Positions 43,501 through 53,276 are shown, counted from the stretch's first letter. The stretch is 64,000 bases of DNA from Acidobacteriota bacterium (GCA_013289665.1 JABCZN010000001.1:710926-774925), one strand, 5' to 3'. The notes: a model not told the origin generated them from the sequence alone. A program made the numbers and translations.

Positions 43501-43962
43501 ATGGAGTTTTCCATACGCACTGCTGACATCGGCGACCTGAATCGCATTCTGCATCACCGCCGAGCAATGTTCGAAGAAATGGGATTCCGGGATATCAGAA
43601 CACTCGACCGCATGGAAGACTTCTCGCGACAGTATTTCCGTGAAGCTCTGCTAGCCGGCGCGTACAAAGGCTGGCTGGCCCAACAATCGAGCGGCCGGAT
43701 CGTGGGCGGTGGCGGGATTTTGATCGCCGATTGGCCGGGCTATCCCGGCGAAAATCACGCCAAGCGCGCGTGGATTCTGAATCTGTACACGGAGCCCGAA
43801 ACACGCCGTCGCGGCGTAGCAAGACAATTGTTGGAAGTGCTGCTTGACTGCTGCCGTGTCGAAGGATTCAGCGCTGTTTCACTTCACGCCAGCCCCGCCG
43901 GACGCCCACTCTATGAAACCGTCGGTTTCCAGCCCACAAACGAAATGAAGCTCGTGCTGTAG
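43501..43962 (+). CDS. GNAT family N-acetyltransferase
   Basis: The protein has 153 residues and a single GNAT domain: IRTADIGDLNRILHHRRAMF at the start, the acetyl-CoA loop in TRRRGVARQLLEVLLD, and HASPAGRPLYETVGFQPTNEM at the end. No ribosome-binding site is obvious before the ATG. The acceptor is unknown. It is one of three GNAT genes in the window, and they are not close paralogues of each other. Confidence 0.88.
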   Translation: MEFSIRTADIGDLNRILHHRRAMFEEMGFRDIRTLDRMEDFSRQYFREALLAGAYKGWLAQQSSGRIVGGGGILIADWPGYPGENHAKRAWILNLYTEPETRRRGVARQLLEVLLDCCRVEGFSAVSLHASPAGRPLYETVGFQPTNEMKLVL

Positions 43963-44056
43963 CGAAAGTTGAGCAATTCCCGCGCGCAGAACCAGCCTGC
44001 CTAACCCGGTATGAGATCGCGAAGCCCGCAGTGCACCCGGAATTTTCAAACGAAAT

Positions 44057-44863
44057 CTACTGACGCAGAGAAGTGGCTGGCGAGCTGCCGTTCGCCTTCG
44101 AGCCAGGGGCAGTTTGCTCCAGGCGAATTATTTTGTATCCCTCTGGAATCTCGAACAAGGCCGGGTCCGGCTCGATTTGCCTTATATCGCTGATGACCGT
44201 CGTAATTTCTCGCCTCGGCTTGTCGTCTAGAATATAATGACCCATCTTCGTATCCAGCGAAACGGAACACCAGTTTTCAAAAACGCGCACGGGCGCTGCA
44301 CCGGATAACTTCGCTTGAGCAGAGCTGTAGTAGCTTATTCTCTCCCCACGAGCCTCTACTCCGTCCACCAACTTGTGTCCAAGATATTCAAACTTCCCTT
44401 CTGGCCCCGTGTAGGGAGGATTCTTCAAATCAACCTCTTCGCAATACGGTTGGTTGGATACTTTTTCTGGGCCGGGCCATTTTTCGATCCTAGCGGTTTG
44501 TCGGGCAGGTAGAAGAATCACAGAAGTTCCGCAGTCGTCAAGAATCGAAATATCCATTGGAATGTTTTCAGAAGGGTCATCGCTTCCGTCGTAAAATCGC
44601 TCCACTCTTATGCGCCCCTTGCTGTCGCGAAACAGGTTCGACTTGGTCACCATTACGCGTTTCGTCTCATTACTGCCGTAAGTCACGATCTTCGTGACTT
44701 CCTTGGCTTGATATGGCTTCCCTTGCGAGTTTGAGACCTGATCGTCTGACACAGTGCCCCGATTCGGACATTGCGCCAGCGCGCCTTCTGCCGCAAAAGT
44801 CAGTCCCAAACATACGAGAATGGGGATCAGCGCGCGCCGGGCAAAGATAGCGGCAGATTCCAT
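44057..44863 (-). CDS. Exported hypothetical protein
   Basis: The protein has 268 residues from an ATG with TAGGAG 8 nt upstream. A signal peptide (1-30) ends at GALAQ. The mature part is a beta-rich protein with strands such as KIVTYGSNETKRVMVTKSNL, RIRVERFYDG and VDGVEARGERISYY and a final FEIPEGYKIIRL. This pattern recalls acidobacterial proteins related to lipoprotein-sorting folds (DUF4412-like), but no family is certain. Four to five Cys may form disulfides. Confidence 0.75.
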   Translation of the reverse strand: MESAAIFARRALIPILVCLGLTFAAEGALAQCPNRGTVSDDQVSNSQGKPYQAKEVTKIVTYGSNETKRVMVTKSNLFRDSKGRIRVERFYDGSDDPSENIPMDISILDDCGTSVILLPARQTARIEKWPGPEKVSNQPYCEEVDLKNPPYTGPEGKFEYLGHKLVDGVEARGERISYYSSAQAKLSGAAPVRVFENWCSVSLDTKMGHYILDDKPRREITTVISDIRQIEPDPALFEIPEGYKIIRLEQTAPGSKANGSSPATSLRQ

Positions 44864-44950
44864 TTGAGTTGCTCCTAGTATCTGGCCGAAGTATACAACG
44901 ACCACTCGCGCACGCAACGATACCGCAACCCTTTCTCACGAGCCAGGTCC

Positions 44951-45856
44951 TTATCTGGCTTTCGTCGTCGTGATCACCACCACGCTGACCAGCACAAGTA
45001 CCGTCCCCAATATCGTCCGCAGCCCCAACTCTTCCCCGCCCAGAAAATATCCCAGGACCACCGCAACCACCGGATTCACGTATGCGTACGTCCCCACCTT
45101 CGTCAGCGACTCATGGTGCAACAACCACACATAAGCTGTGAACGCAATGATCGATCCCGCCACAATCAGGTACACCAACGCGATCCACGCTCCCCGCGAA
45201 ACACTCGCTAAATGAAAATTCCGGCATTCCCCCAGCGCGCAGGAAATCGCCGCCAGGAACACTCCCCCCGCCAGCATCTGCGCACCCGAACTCACTATTT
45301 TCGATTCCGGCAGCGGCACCTTCCGCGTCAGCGCCGACGCAATCGACCAGCTCATCGCCGCGACAATCAGCGCCACCGCCCCCAACCGGTCAATCGGCGC
45401 CCCGCCGAAATTCAGTGACCGGCTCACCAGCGCACCTACTCCTCCCAATCCAATCAACAACGCCACCACCAAACGCGCCGTAAGCCGTTGCGTCTCCAAA
45501 ATAAAGATCTCCCCAAGCGCCATGAACGCCGGAATCGTCCCCAGCATCACCGCCGCCAATCCCGAAGCCACCCGCTGCTCCGCCCAAAACACCAACCCGT
45601 AATCGCCCACAAAAATCAGAAACGCAACTAAAGATATCGAGGCCCATTCCCGTCCGCCAGGTGCTCGCCCACCGCGCGCTCGCGCCCACCCATAGAGCGC
45701 CACCCCGGCGATCAGGAATCGCATCGCCGCCAGCAAAAACGGGGGCACCTCCCGCACCCCCACCCGGATCGCATAAAATGTCGATCCCCAAACAAAATAA
45801 ATAATCCCAAACGCTAGCAGCGTCTTCCACGCCGGACGATGTGTCGAGGCATCCAT
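44951..45856 (-). CDS. EamA/DMT-superfamily transporter
   Basis: This inner-membrane transporter has 301 residues. About ten helices form two EamA repeats: FGIIYFVWGSTFYAIRVGV near the N-terminus and GWARARGGRAPGG in the first cytoplasmic loop, then a second repeat with WIALVYLIVAGSIIAFTAYV and VNPVVAVVLGYFLGGEELGL. It is close to the YedA/RhaT-like drug/metabolite exporters. The substrate is unknown. Confidence 0.92.
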   Translation of the reverse strand: MDASTHRPAWKTLLAFGIIYFVWGSTFYAIRVGVREVPPFLLAAMRFLIAGVALYGWARARGGRAPGGREWASISLVAFLIFVGDYGLVFWAEQRVASGLAAVMLGTIPAFMALGEIFILETQRLTARLVVALLIGLGGVGALVSRSLNFGGAPIDRLGAVALIVAAMSWSIASALTRKVPLPESKIVSSGAQMLAGGVFLAAISCALGECRNFHLASVSRGAWIALVYLIVAGSIIAFTAYVWLLHHESLTKVGTYAYVNPVVAVVLGYFLGGEELGLRTILGTVLVLVSVVVITTTKAR

Positions 45857-45955
45857 ATCAGTTCAGCCGTTAAGGATCATCACGCCACACGGCGACCGGC
45901 ACTTTCTTTTGGGAAGTGGGTTGAATGCGAAACTCGTGGCCCTTCGTCCGCGATG

Positions 45956-48900
45956 CTAATTGACCGTCAGACTAATCGGCGGAACCGCCGGAGTTGCCAC
46001 CGGGGTTGTGGTGATCGCGATGCTCGTCGTTCCCGTCACGGTTACATTCAGAGTCCCACTCGTAGACGGCAAGGTACCAGCATCTCCCAGGTAATGCACT
46101 CTGATCGAGTGTGTTCCAACCGGCAACGCTGCCATTTGAAAAGAAGCCGCTCCTCCACTCACCTCTGCCGTCGCCAAAACAGTCGCACCCTCCAGCAGTT
46201 GCGCCTGGCCCTCCGGAGAACCGCCGGTTACTGTCGCGCTGAAATTGAACAGATTGCCCGAACTGACCTTGCCATTTGTCACCGTCTCGCTCGTCACTGT
46301 TTCTACCGGGCCTCCGCCTCCCCCACCCCCGCCGCCTCCCCCACCTCCACCGCAACCTATGGCAAACGTCAACACGCAGACCAGGCTCAGTCCCAGCACA
46401 TTCCAATGTTTGTCTCTTCCCGGCAGCAACATCAGCAGAATCGCTCCCAGTCCGATGAACGCGCTCAGTCCCCACCAGCCTTTTACACTGCGCCTGGAAA
46501 GCAGGCCCGCTGCCTGCGTTTCGCGTTCCTCCGGCACAATCGACGCCGTCAAAGTCCCCGATGTCGCCAGGACGCTCACCGTCAATTGGCCCGTCGCGCT
46601 GGTGCTCCCGTTCGGCACCATAATCGTCAAAGGAGAGTTGCTGCACGCAACTCCCGGCGGCATCGTCGCAGGGCAATTCACCGTCACCGGCCCCGTGAAT
46701 CCCCCGCTCGCCGTAACCGTCACCGTCGAACTCTGGCTCGCACCTGTCACCGAACTCAACGTCACCGCGCTATCGGCCACCGCAATCCCCGGCACAACCG
46801 GCGCCGTCACCGTGAAATTCACCGCGGTTGAATACCCACCGGGGTACGGGTCCGCAACAGTGACCGGATACACGCCCGCGGCGGCAAGAAGCGTTGGATA
46901 AACCGAAGCGGTCAGCTGTGTCGAGCTGACAAACGTTGTTTGCTGGCTGAATCCGTTGAACAATACGTTCGCAAATGGCTGAAAATTCGTTCCATTCACG
47001 GTGATTGGAACTGGATTCACTGGATTGGCCGGCGCGCTCGTTGGGCTTAGGGATGTGATGGTCGGGATCACGCTGGGCTGCTGAATCGAAAATGAAATCG
47101 AAGTCGAAGGTCCGCCGCCCGGAGTGGGGTTTGAGACTGTTACAGGGACTGTCCCCACATTAGGAAGCCCGATTTGAGAAGCCGGCACGGTCGCAATCAA
47201 GTTTGTAGTGTTATATACCGTGGTTGTCTCTGCCACGCCGTTGAAATTCAATACCGCGCCGGGTGCAAAGTTGGATCCGTAGGCGTTGATCGTAAATCCT
47301 GGAGACGTGGCTACGACGATGGTCGGATCGATGCCATTCAGTGTGGGTACAGGATAGGTCCCCAGATTCACCGTGAAATTCAAGGTGTTCGACGGCCCCG
47401 ACGAGGGTTGCGGGTTTGACACCTCCACCTGAAACGGACCCGGCAGGACAATCGCCGAAGCGGGTATGGTCGCCGTAAGCTGGGTGCTATTTATAAAGGT
47501 CGTGGGCACAAAGGATGCGTAAAACGTCTTCGCATTAATGAACAGCACCTGTGCCCCGTTGAGGAAGTTGCTCCCTGTGACGGTCAGATTCACCGCCGGA
47601 TCACCTGAATTCGCGCTCGTCGGTAAAATCGTCGTCAGCGTCGCCGCCGGGTTTTGCCCGAAGTTATACAAAAAATCCAGGTGCGCGTGGCCGCCCAGCG
47701 CGACAGGATTCGGATCCGGCGGCCCAAACGAACTCACCTGGATGTAATACGTCGTTCCTGCCGACAGCGCCACATTCGTCAATTGCGACTGTATATTTAC
47801 ACCAGAAACGATATCGTCGTTGCAGGCCACGCTCGTCAGGCTCCCCTGGCTGCCCATCCAGATCGAAATCACCGTGTCGTAACTGCTTCCAATCGTGTCC
47901 ACCGACAAGCCTGCCGAAAATGTCGGCGTGAATTTGTACCAAATCGTGTTGTACGTTCCATTCTGGTGGCCGCCGGTATTCCCTTGCGCCGCGGTGTACT
48001 GGTTTACGCAAACCGGTGTCGGGTCGCTCGATTCCGTCGTCGCTCCTGAACTGTCCCTGTCGTCTGTAAAGTTATATGTGCCAATGTTGATCGCGTTCGC
48101 AAAATTGTCGTTCGTCGGAGCCGCTGCCGTTACCTTGAACTGTATCGCCTTCGACTGCCCTCCTCCCGGCGGGGAACCCAAAACCGAAATGTCATTCGTG
48201 CTTCCATAGGGACCCAGAAATACTCCCGGCAACGTTGCCCCGATACTCGTCGAGCTGTTGACCGTTGCGCTAATTCCAGCCTGCACCCCGTTCCAGAAAA
48301 CTTTGCTTCCCGTCTCGAAATTTGTCCCCGCCAGGGTAACCGGAATATTGTTCACGGGATTCGCCTGCACCGGGGTGCTGCTTGGAGTCGCGCTCGTCAG
48401 CGTCGGCACGCCTCCCGTCACCACGAATGTCAATCCGTTGCTGGTGCCGCTGCTCGGAGTATTTACCGTAACCTGCGGTGTTCCGCTCGTTAGCAAGCTG
48501 GTCGGCAACGCTCCGTGCAATGTGGTGTCGGAGGGGGTACCCGTCGCCGCGAGCGCCGTCCCTCCGAACAAAATCGATCCGCCGGTCAGCCCGCTTCCTG
48601 TCACCGTCAGGGTCAGCGCAATTCCCCCGCTAGTCGCGGAGGTCGGCGAAAGCGAGACGATGTGCGGCCCTGCCCCGAACGAGAAATTGTTCAGCGCAAT
48701 ATCCCAGACGCCGCGCCCGTGGGTGGCCGCCCTTAGCGTCCGTGAAGGCTCATGCAATTTCAGCGACAGCACCGCCACGCGTGGCAGACCGGTCCCCAGC
48801 GTGCTCCACGTGCACGGAAGCGGCGTGCAATTCCTCACAAACACTCCCAGGTCGGTCGCTGCGTAAATTGTCCCCAGCACGTCCGGGTCCACCACCACGT

Positions 48901-51352
48901 CGTTCACCGGAATGTTCGGCAAATCCGTGGCCGCCGGTGTCATGCAGTTCGCCACCGAACAACTCACATCCACCCATGTCGCTCCGCGGTCTGTCGTTTT
49001 GAAGATGTGCCCGATGGGATCATTCACCGTGAAGCTCGTCGAATTGATCACGAACGAGAATCCAGAAAATGCCGCGTACGCCGTTTGGCCCGTCGTATCC
49101 GCTGGGTCCGCCGCGATCGCGGTCACTGCCCTCGGCGGCAGGCTCGCTTGCCCGGTCACTTGTTGCATCCCGCCACCCGGTGTGACGTTGCTGGTCACGA
49201 AAATCTGCCCGCTAGATACACCTGCATACAATGATTTGGAGTTTGTGGGCGCCACTGCCAACGCCGTTATCGCTGTCTGGCTTCCCTCGTTCCCAAGACC
49301 TGCTTGAATCGTCGTCCAGCTATTTCCCGCATCCACCGACTGGTAAACCGTGGTTGTTCCCAGATACACCACGTTCGGCTGTCCCGGATCCGTCACCAGG
49401 GGCGGCACAAAATTTGAATAATCCGACGCATTGATTCCATTCACGGCCGGCGAAAATGTGGACGACCCGCCGTTTTGATACGAAACCAGTACGTTGGGCC
49501 CGTTGCACGCGATGTACACCGTGCTCGGAATCATTGTGTCGATCGCCGTCCCGGTGCCGTCCCCACAAATATTCAGATTTGTCCAGGCTGTCGCCTCTGC
49601 ATAGGTTTGCGTTCCGTTGTCTTGCGTCCCTCCCAGCCCAATCGCGGCCGTCGAAGGGTGTATCGAAATCGCCGGATAAAATTGTGAAAGCGTTAGCGCC
49701 GATCCGTTCAGGTTCATCCACGTTACGTTCGTCGCTTCCGCGTCGTCTGTCCTCCAGATGCCCCCATCATTGCCCAGATACGCCCTGACTTTTCCCGTCG
49801 GCAATTTCACAAACGCAATCGCGTGCGTGTCCACGTGGGGGATCCCGGCGTTGGGCGGCGCCAGATTCGGAATCACCGAACTCCAGTTCGTTCCACCGCT
49901 CTTTGTCCGAACCACCCAGAACGGTGCGCCCCCGTTGGTCGCCGCGCCTCCTCCGAAGAAGACGATCTGTTTGTTGTTCGGATCCACCTTCACCACGTTG
50001 TCGTACCAACATTGTGGCTGGCACACGTCCGGCGCTTGGGTATCGCTCCAGGTGGTGCCCCCGTCCGTAGTCACGAACACTCCTAGATTTGGTTGCGAAG
50101 CGTTCGTTCCGTCCGCTACTGACGCGTACACCGTATTGCTGTCGCTCGGCGCAATTCCCAGATCAATTCTTCCCATGTTCGATTGCAACGGCAGGCTGGT
50201 GCTCAGCAAACGCGCAAAATGGATCGTCGAACACGTCGATCCAATCGACGTCGCCTTGTAGATCCCATTCCCGTTCGGCGCCCCGCTGGAACTTCCAAAC
50301 GGATTCCCCAGAGCCGCATAAGCCACGCTCGACGACGCAAACCCCACAAACGTCGCCATCTGGTCCGGCAGAATATTGCTCCAAGTCGCCCCGCTGTTGT
50401 CCGAGCAATACACTCCTTCCGTCAGTCCTTCCGCAAACTGCGTCTGCGCCGCCACCAGCACCAGATTGGGGTGCGAGGGACTCACCGAAACGTAGCTGAT
50501 CCGCGTTCCCCCCAGCGTGAAATACCCGAACGGAGTCAAATCGTCATAAGGCCCAATGAACGGGCATGTAGGACTCGCCACTGTGCAGGTTTGCTTCCAG
50601 GTTTGCCCGTGGTCGCTCGATATCAGCACTCCAGCCCCATAGTAAATGTCGAAACCAATTGACGCCTGCTCGCCCGTCCCTGCATATACCGTCGCAGGCT
50701 GCGAGGGCGCGAACGCAATCGATCCCATCGCTAGCGACGCATTCTGATCGCCCTCTGCCGTCCACGTAACTCCCCCGTCCGTCGTCCGCCAGATTCCACC
50801 CTGCGCTCCCCCAATCAGGACGGTATTCCCCGTACTGTCCGTGTGGTCCACGGCGATGGTCGTGATTCGCCCTGTCACCGCACCAAACGCGCTGCCCGAT
50901 GTTGGCGATGGCCCAATCGAAGTCCATGTTGTCGTCGAAGTTCCGGACTCGGCCATCACCTCGGCATATCTGCCGTCCACACGCTGCTTCAGTTTTCCTT
51001 CTGCCACCATCATTCGCTGCAGGTGTTCGAACGCTTTCAGCCGCGCCCCGGCCGGCAGCCGCCCGTTCACGTTGCTGCGCTGCTTGTAAAACCATTCCGC
51101 GCGCTTATCAATTTCATCCGGCCCATACAGATCCGCCTCTTTTTCCGATTCGGGCCCCTGCTCCATTCTGCCCGGATTGGGCGCGGCCGTTTTCTTCACC
51201 ACGTGCGCCGGCGCAGGGCTTTGCTCGGAATTTGCACCTGTCGCAGGAGTTTCCTGGCCGGCCGAGACACACATCGCCCCCCCTCCAAATCCCAAAATGA
51301 AAAGAGTAAACGCAAGAGGTAACTTCCGAAGACAAACCCGGTGTGCTCGCAT
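45956..51352 (-). CDS. Giant secreted BNR / TIG / Ig-like surface protein
   Basis: The protein has about 1,798 residues from the ATG at 51,352 (a TTG at 51,388 is possible). After a signal peptide, residues about 115-885 form BNR/sortilin-like propeller repeats with Asp-box-like strands (VLISSDHGQTWKQTC, IFKTTDRGATWVDV, GVFVTTDGGTTWSD). TIG/IPT domains follow (about 900-1,075 and 1,240-1,520) around a pre-peptidase-C-like domain (about 1,085-1,230, NDNFANAINIGTYNF). Near the C-terminus are two hydrophobic stretches (about 1,617-1,664) then a lipobox-like AIGC and a run of 14 Gly, then a final Ig-like domain. It probably binds glycans or surfaces outside the cell. The actual ligand is unknown. 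Confidence 0.85.
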   Translation of the reverse strand: MRAHRVCLRKLPLAFTLFILGFGGGAMCVSAGQETPATGANSEQSPAPAHVVKKTAAPNPGRMEQGPESEKEADLYGPDEIDKRAEWFYKQRSNVNGRLPAGARLKAFEHLQRMMVAEGKLKQRVDGRYAEVMAESGTSTTTWTSIGPSPTSGSAFGAVTGRITTIAVDHTDSTGNTVLIGGAQGGIWRTTDGGVTWTAEGDQNASLAMGSIAFAPSQPATVYAGTGEQASIGFDIYYGAGVLISSDHGQTWKQTCTVASPTCPFIGPYDDLTPFGYFTLGGTRISYVSVSPSHPNLVLVAAQTQFAEGLTEGVYCSDNSGATWSNILPDQMATFVGFASSSVAYAALGNPFGSSSGAPNGNGIYKATSIGSTCSTIHFARLLSTSLPLQSNMGRIDLGIAPSDSNTVYASVADGTNASQPNLGVFVTTDGGTTWSDTQAPDVCQPQCWYDNVVKVDPNNKQIVFFGGGAATNGGAPFWVVRTKSGGTNWSSVIPNLAPPNAGIPHVDTHAIAFVKLPTGKVRAYLGNDGGIWRTDDAEATNVTWMNLNGSALTLSQFYPAISIHPSTAAIGLGGTQDNGTQTYAEATAWTNLNICGDGTGTAIDTMIPSTVYIACNGPNVLVSYQNGGSSTFSPAVNGINASDYSNFVPPLVTDPGQPNVVYLGTTTVYQSVDAGNSWTTIQAGLGNEGSQTAITALAVAPTNSKSLYAGVSSGQIFVTSNVTPGGGMQQVTGQASLPPRAVTAIAADPADTTGQTAYAAFSGFSFVINSTSFTVNDPIGHIFKTTDRGATWVDVSCSVANCMTPAATDLPNIPVNDVVVDPDVLGTIYAATDLGVFVRNCTPLPCTWSTLGTGLPRVAVLSLKLHEPSRTLRAATHGRGVWDIALNNFSFGAGPHIVSLSPTSATSGGIALTLTVTGSGLTGGSILFGGTALAATGTPSDTTLHGALPTSLLTSGTPQVTVNTPSSGTSNGLTFVVTGGVPTLTSATPSSTPVQANPVNNIPVTLAGTNFETGSKVFWNGVQAGISATVNSSTSIGATLPGVFLGPYGSTNDISVLGSPPGGGQSKAIQFKVTAAAPTNDNFANAINIGTYNFTDDRDSSGATTESSDPTPVCVNQYTAAQGNTGGHQNGTYNTIWYKFTPTFSAGLSVDTIGSSYDTVISIWMGSQGSLTSVACNDDIVSGVNIQSQLTNVALSAGTTYYIQVSSFGPPDPNPVALGGHAHLDFLYNFGQNPAATLTTILPTSANSGDPAVNLTVTGSNFLNGAQVLFINAKTFYASFVPTTFINSTQLTATIPASAIVLPGPFQVEVSNPQPSSGPSNTLNFTVNLGTYPVPTLNGIDPTIVVATSPGFTINAYGSNFAPGAVLNFNGVAETTTVYNTTNLIATVPASQIGLPNVGTVPVTVSNPTPGGGPSTSISFSIQQPSVIPTITSLSPTSAPANPVNPVPITVNGTNFQPFANVLFNGFSQQTTFVSSTQLTASVYPTLLAAAGVYPVTVADPYPGGYSTAVNFTVTAPVVPGIAVADSAVTLSSVTGASQSSTVTVTASGGFTGPVTVNCPATMPPGVACSNSPLTIMVPNGSTSATGQLTVSVLATSGTLTASIVPEERETQAAGLLSRRSVKGWWGLSAFIGLGAILLMLLPGRDKHWNVLGLSLVCVLTFAIGCGGGGGGGGGGGGGGPVETVTSETVTNGKVSSGNLFNFSATVTGGSPEGQAQLLEGATVLATAEVSGGAASFQMAALPVGTHSIRVHYLGDAGTLPSTSGTLNVTVTGTTSIAITTTPVATPAVPPISLTVN

Positions 51353-51553
51353 GACCCGTCCGACTGTCCAGAGTCTTTTTCCGCCCAAGCCCGACCCCGA
51401 GGTTGGCAGAGCTTAACACTTTCATTTTTCAGTGTCTAGGCGGTGACGTCCCGCGATTGTTATATCCTTCCCGTTTTGGCACCGCAAAAGCGGCCGAGTA
51501 ACCTAAGAACCGTCCCTTGACACCTCGCTCCCAATTCCTCAATCATTCCCTTC

Positions 51554-52090
51554 ATGTCCGATACTCTCAGCCAACGCCTCGCCGGCATCGTTCTCCCCGA
51601 CGCCTTCGGCAAATCCATCCGCCTCGGCTCCCTCTGGGAAAATAATCCCGCCGTCCTCGTCTTCCTTCGCCACTACGGCTGAATCTTCTGTCGCGAGCAC
51701 GTCGCGCAGTTGCGCGAGCACCAGCAAGCCTTCCGCGAAAAACACGCCTCTCTGGCCGCCATCAGCCTCGGCGATTCCCACTACGCCCGCATCTTCCAGG
51801 AGGAAACCAAAATTGCCTTCCCCCTGCTGATCGATGAGCATCGCCAGACCTACGAACTCGCCAGCCTCCGAAAAGCCAACCTCCTCCATCTCTTCCGCGG
51901 CGACAATTTCAAAAGCCGCAAACGCGCCCGCGCCGCAGGCCACGAGCAACACCCGCTGGGGCGCGATCCGTTCCAGCTAGGCGGCACATTCATTTTCGGC
52001 CCCGGTAATGTTGACCGCTTCGCCCACCTGAGCCAGACTTTCGGTGACAACGCCTCCCCCGCCACCCTCCTAGCGAATCTCCCAACCTAG
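51554..52090 (+). CDS. Peroxiredoxin-like protein with in-frame TGA at the CxxC site (candidate selenoprotein)
   Basis: This thioredoxin-fold AhpC/TSA-like protein of the PRXL2/SelL type has 178 residues if TGA at 51,680 is decoded. The frame runs MSDTLSQRLAGIVLPDAFG to VLVFLRHYG, then TGA, then IFCREHVAQLREH and on to PFQLGGTFIFGPGNVDRFAH and FGDNA without further stops. Relatives carry FLRHFGCxFCRE, so TGA falls exactly on the first active-site Cys and the product would have U43-I-F-C46. SelL-type relatives with selenocysteine at this site are known. A hairpin starts 20 nt downstream (see 51,702-51,717). The downstream part shows no decay. The alternative is a simple nonsense mutation. Confidence 0.75.
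51702..51717 (+). promoter_or_regulatory. SECIS-like hairpin after the in-frame TGA
   Basis: TCGCGC pairs with GCGCGA around an AGTT loop. The loop begins 26 nt after the TGA and has G in its first two positions followed by T, matching the usual description of bacterial SECIS elements (apical loop about 16-37 nt away, G near the loop start). A competing CGCGA-GCACG-TCGCG hairpin (51,692-51,706) overlaps it. Confidence 0.5.
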
Positions 52091-52287
52091 CGGCCACCTT
52101 CTGGTGGCCTGGTCTGTGCGGCCCCGTCCCTGTAGCTAACCCCTTTGGGGTGATGATTCCCCCCGCCCCGGCGCGATCGGGCAATCCTAGCAAATCCCGC
52201 GACTCCTTATTCTCTCTGCAACAAATTGCAAACACACAGCTTATCCAATATCTATCAACCTTCCACGCAACTCTTTCCTCCCGCCGG

Positions 52288-52367
52288 GGTTTAACCAACT
52301 GTAAGACGCTTCCCCAGGGAAATTCTCCGGGAAGCGCGCCGGGCCCTTCGTTTTACTCCGCGAAGCC
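52288..52367. promoter_or_regulatory. Leader hairpin related to the 74-bp array units
   Basis: GGTTTAACC (52,288-52,296) is followed by GCTTCCC..GGGAAGC (52,309-52,335, a 7-bp stem) and CGTTTTACTCCGCGAAGCC (52,349-52,367), ending 22 bp before the Gly-rich gene. AATTCTCCGGGAAGC nearly equals a block of the second array unit (AATTTCTCCGGGAAGC). It may be a leader regulatory element, or a stray unit of the same repeat. Confidence 0.4.
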
Positions 52368-52389
52368 GGTCCGGGATCGAGGGGACATT

Positions 52390-52866
52390 ATGCGCTATCT
52401 GAAATATGTTGCTCTGCTGGGAGTTTTGCTTTTTGCCGCGGGCAGTGCTCACGCCCAATTTAGGGTGGGCATTGGGGTAGGTCCCGTTTACGGCTCTGTC
52501 GGGCCAGCACCTGCCTGCGCTTATGGTTATTACAGCTTCTATCCTTACGCCTGCGCTCCGTACGGCTACTATGGGCCTGACTACTTTGTCGGGGGCGCCT
52601 TCATCGGCGCCGGCCCCTGGTTCCATGGCGGCTATTATGGCCGCGGATTCTACGGTCGCGGCGGGTACTACGGTCACGGCTACGATGGGCATGGCGGCTA
52701 CTACGGACATGGGGGCAACTATGGGCGCGGTGGCTACGCATACCGGGGTGGCGAATCCCACGGCTTCGCGGGTGGTGGAAACCACAGCGGCTACGCGGGC
52801 GGCGGCAATCATGGCGGTGGCGGTTTCCATGGCGGGGGCGGCCACGGCGGCGGTGGGCATCGCTAA
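52390..52866 (+). CDS. Secreted Gly/Tyr/His-rich low-complexity protein
   Basis: The protein has 158 residues from an ATG preceded by GAGGGGACATT. The signal peptide (1-22) ends SAHAQ. A short VGIGVGPVYG start is followed by about 110 residues of GGYYGRG, GYYGHG and GGGNHGG-type repeats to the end. There is no folded domain. Such proteins may be structural, metal-binding through His, or surface coat components. A terminator follows. Confidence 0.75.
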   Translation: MRYLKYVALLGVLLFAAGSAHAQFRVGIGVGPVYGSVGPAPACAYGYYSFYPYACAPYGYYGPDYFVGGAFIGAGPWFHGGYYGRGFYGRGGYYGHGYDGHGGYYGHGGNYGRGGYAYRGGESHGFAGGGNHSGYAGGGNHGGGGFHGGGGHGGGGHR

Positions 52867-53276
52867 CTGGATCCTGAATGCCCCGGGAATCTCCCCGGCC
52901 AATGTTCAGAAAAAATCCTCATCCAACAACAGGGCGGCTCTCAACCGGGCCGCCCTTTCATTTTCGCAAACACTCCAGCCAGCCCGTCAATCCAGAAAAC
53001 CGGGTCATTCTGAGGGCATTCGACAAGCATGCCCAAAGAACCTCAACTTCAACTTTCTCTCACGAATTACGATTGGACGCACTTTACTAGGACTTCCGTT
53101 ACGACGGCATCCACACTCTAATCCCCTCAACAAAAATCCTTCCACCCTTCTTTGCGCCCGGCGTTTAGCCCGACTCGGTCCGGGCGTTATCTTTAAATTC
53201 TTCCCCCAATTGAGAGTTTTCAATACCATTCTCTAGTGGCCGCCGCCAAACACTCCAATTTCCTAAGGTGCCCCCG
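52867..53276. other. Spacer with terminator and repeat tail
   Basis: The terminator of the Gly-rich gene lies at 52,931-52,970. A GTTTAGCCCGACTCGGTCCGGGCGTTA element (about 53,163-53,190) belongs to the family at 14,338 and 20,322. No gene is seen. Confidence 0.5.
52931..52970 (+). terminator. Rho-independent terminator after the Gly-rich gene
   Basis: AGGGCGGC (52,931-52,938) pairs with GCCGCCCT (52,949-52,956), followed by TTCATTTTC, 65 bp after the stop codon. Confidence 0.75.

Noticed and set aside
45839..46831. 330-codon plus-strand frame
   Set aside because: Arg/His/Gln-rich antisense translation of the giant surface protein, and no domain.
51710..52090. Short peroxiredoxin fragment starting at TTG 51,710
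   Set aside because: It ignores the matching N-terminal half and the CxxC motif in the same frame upstream of the TGA, which fit one gene better.
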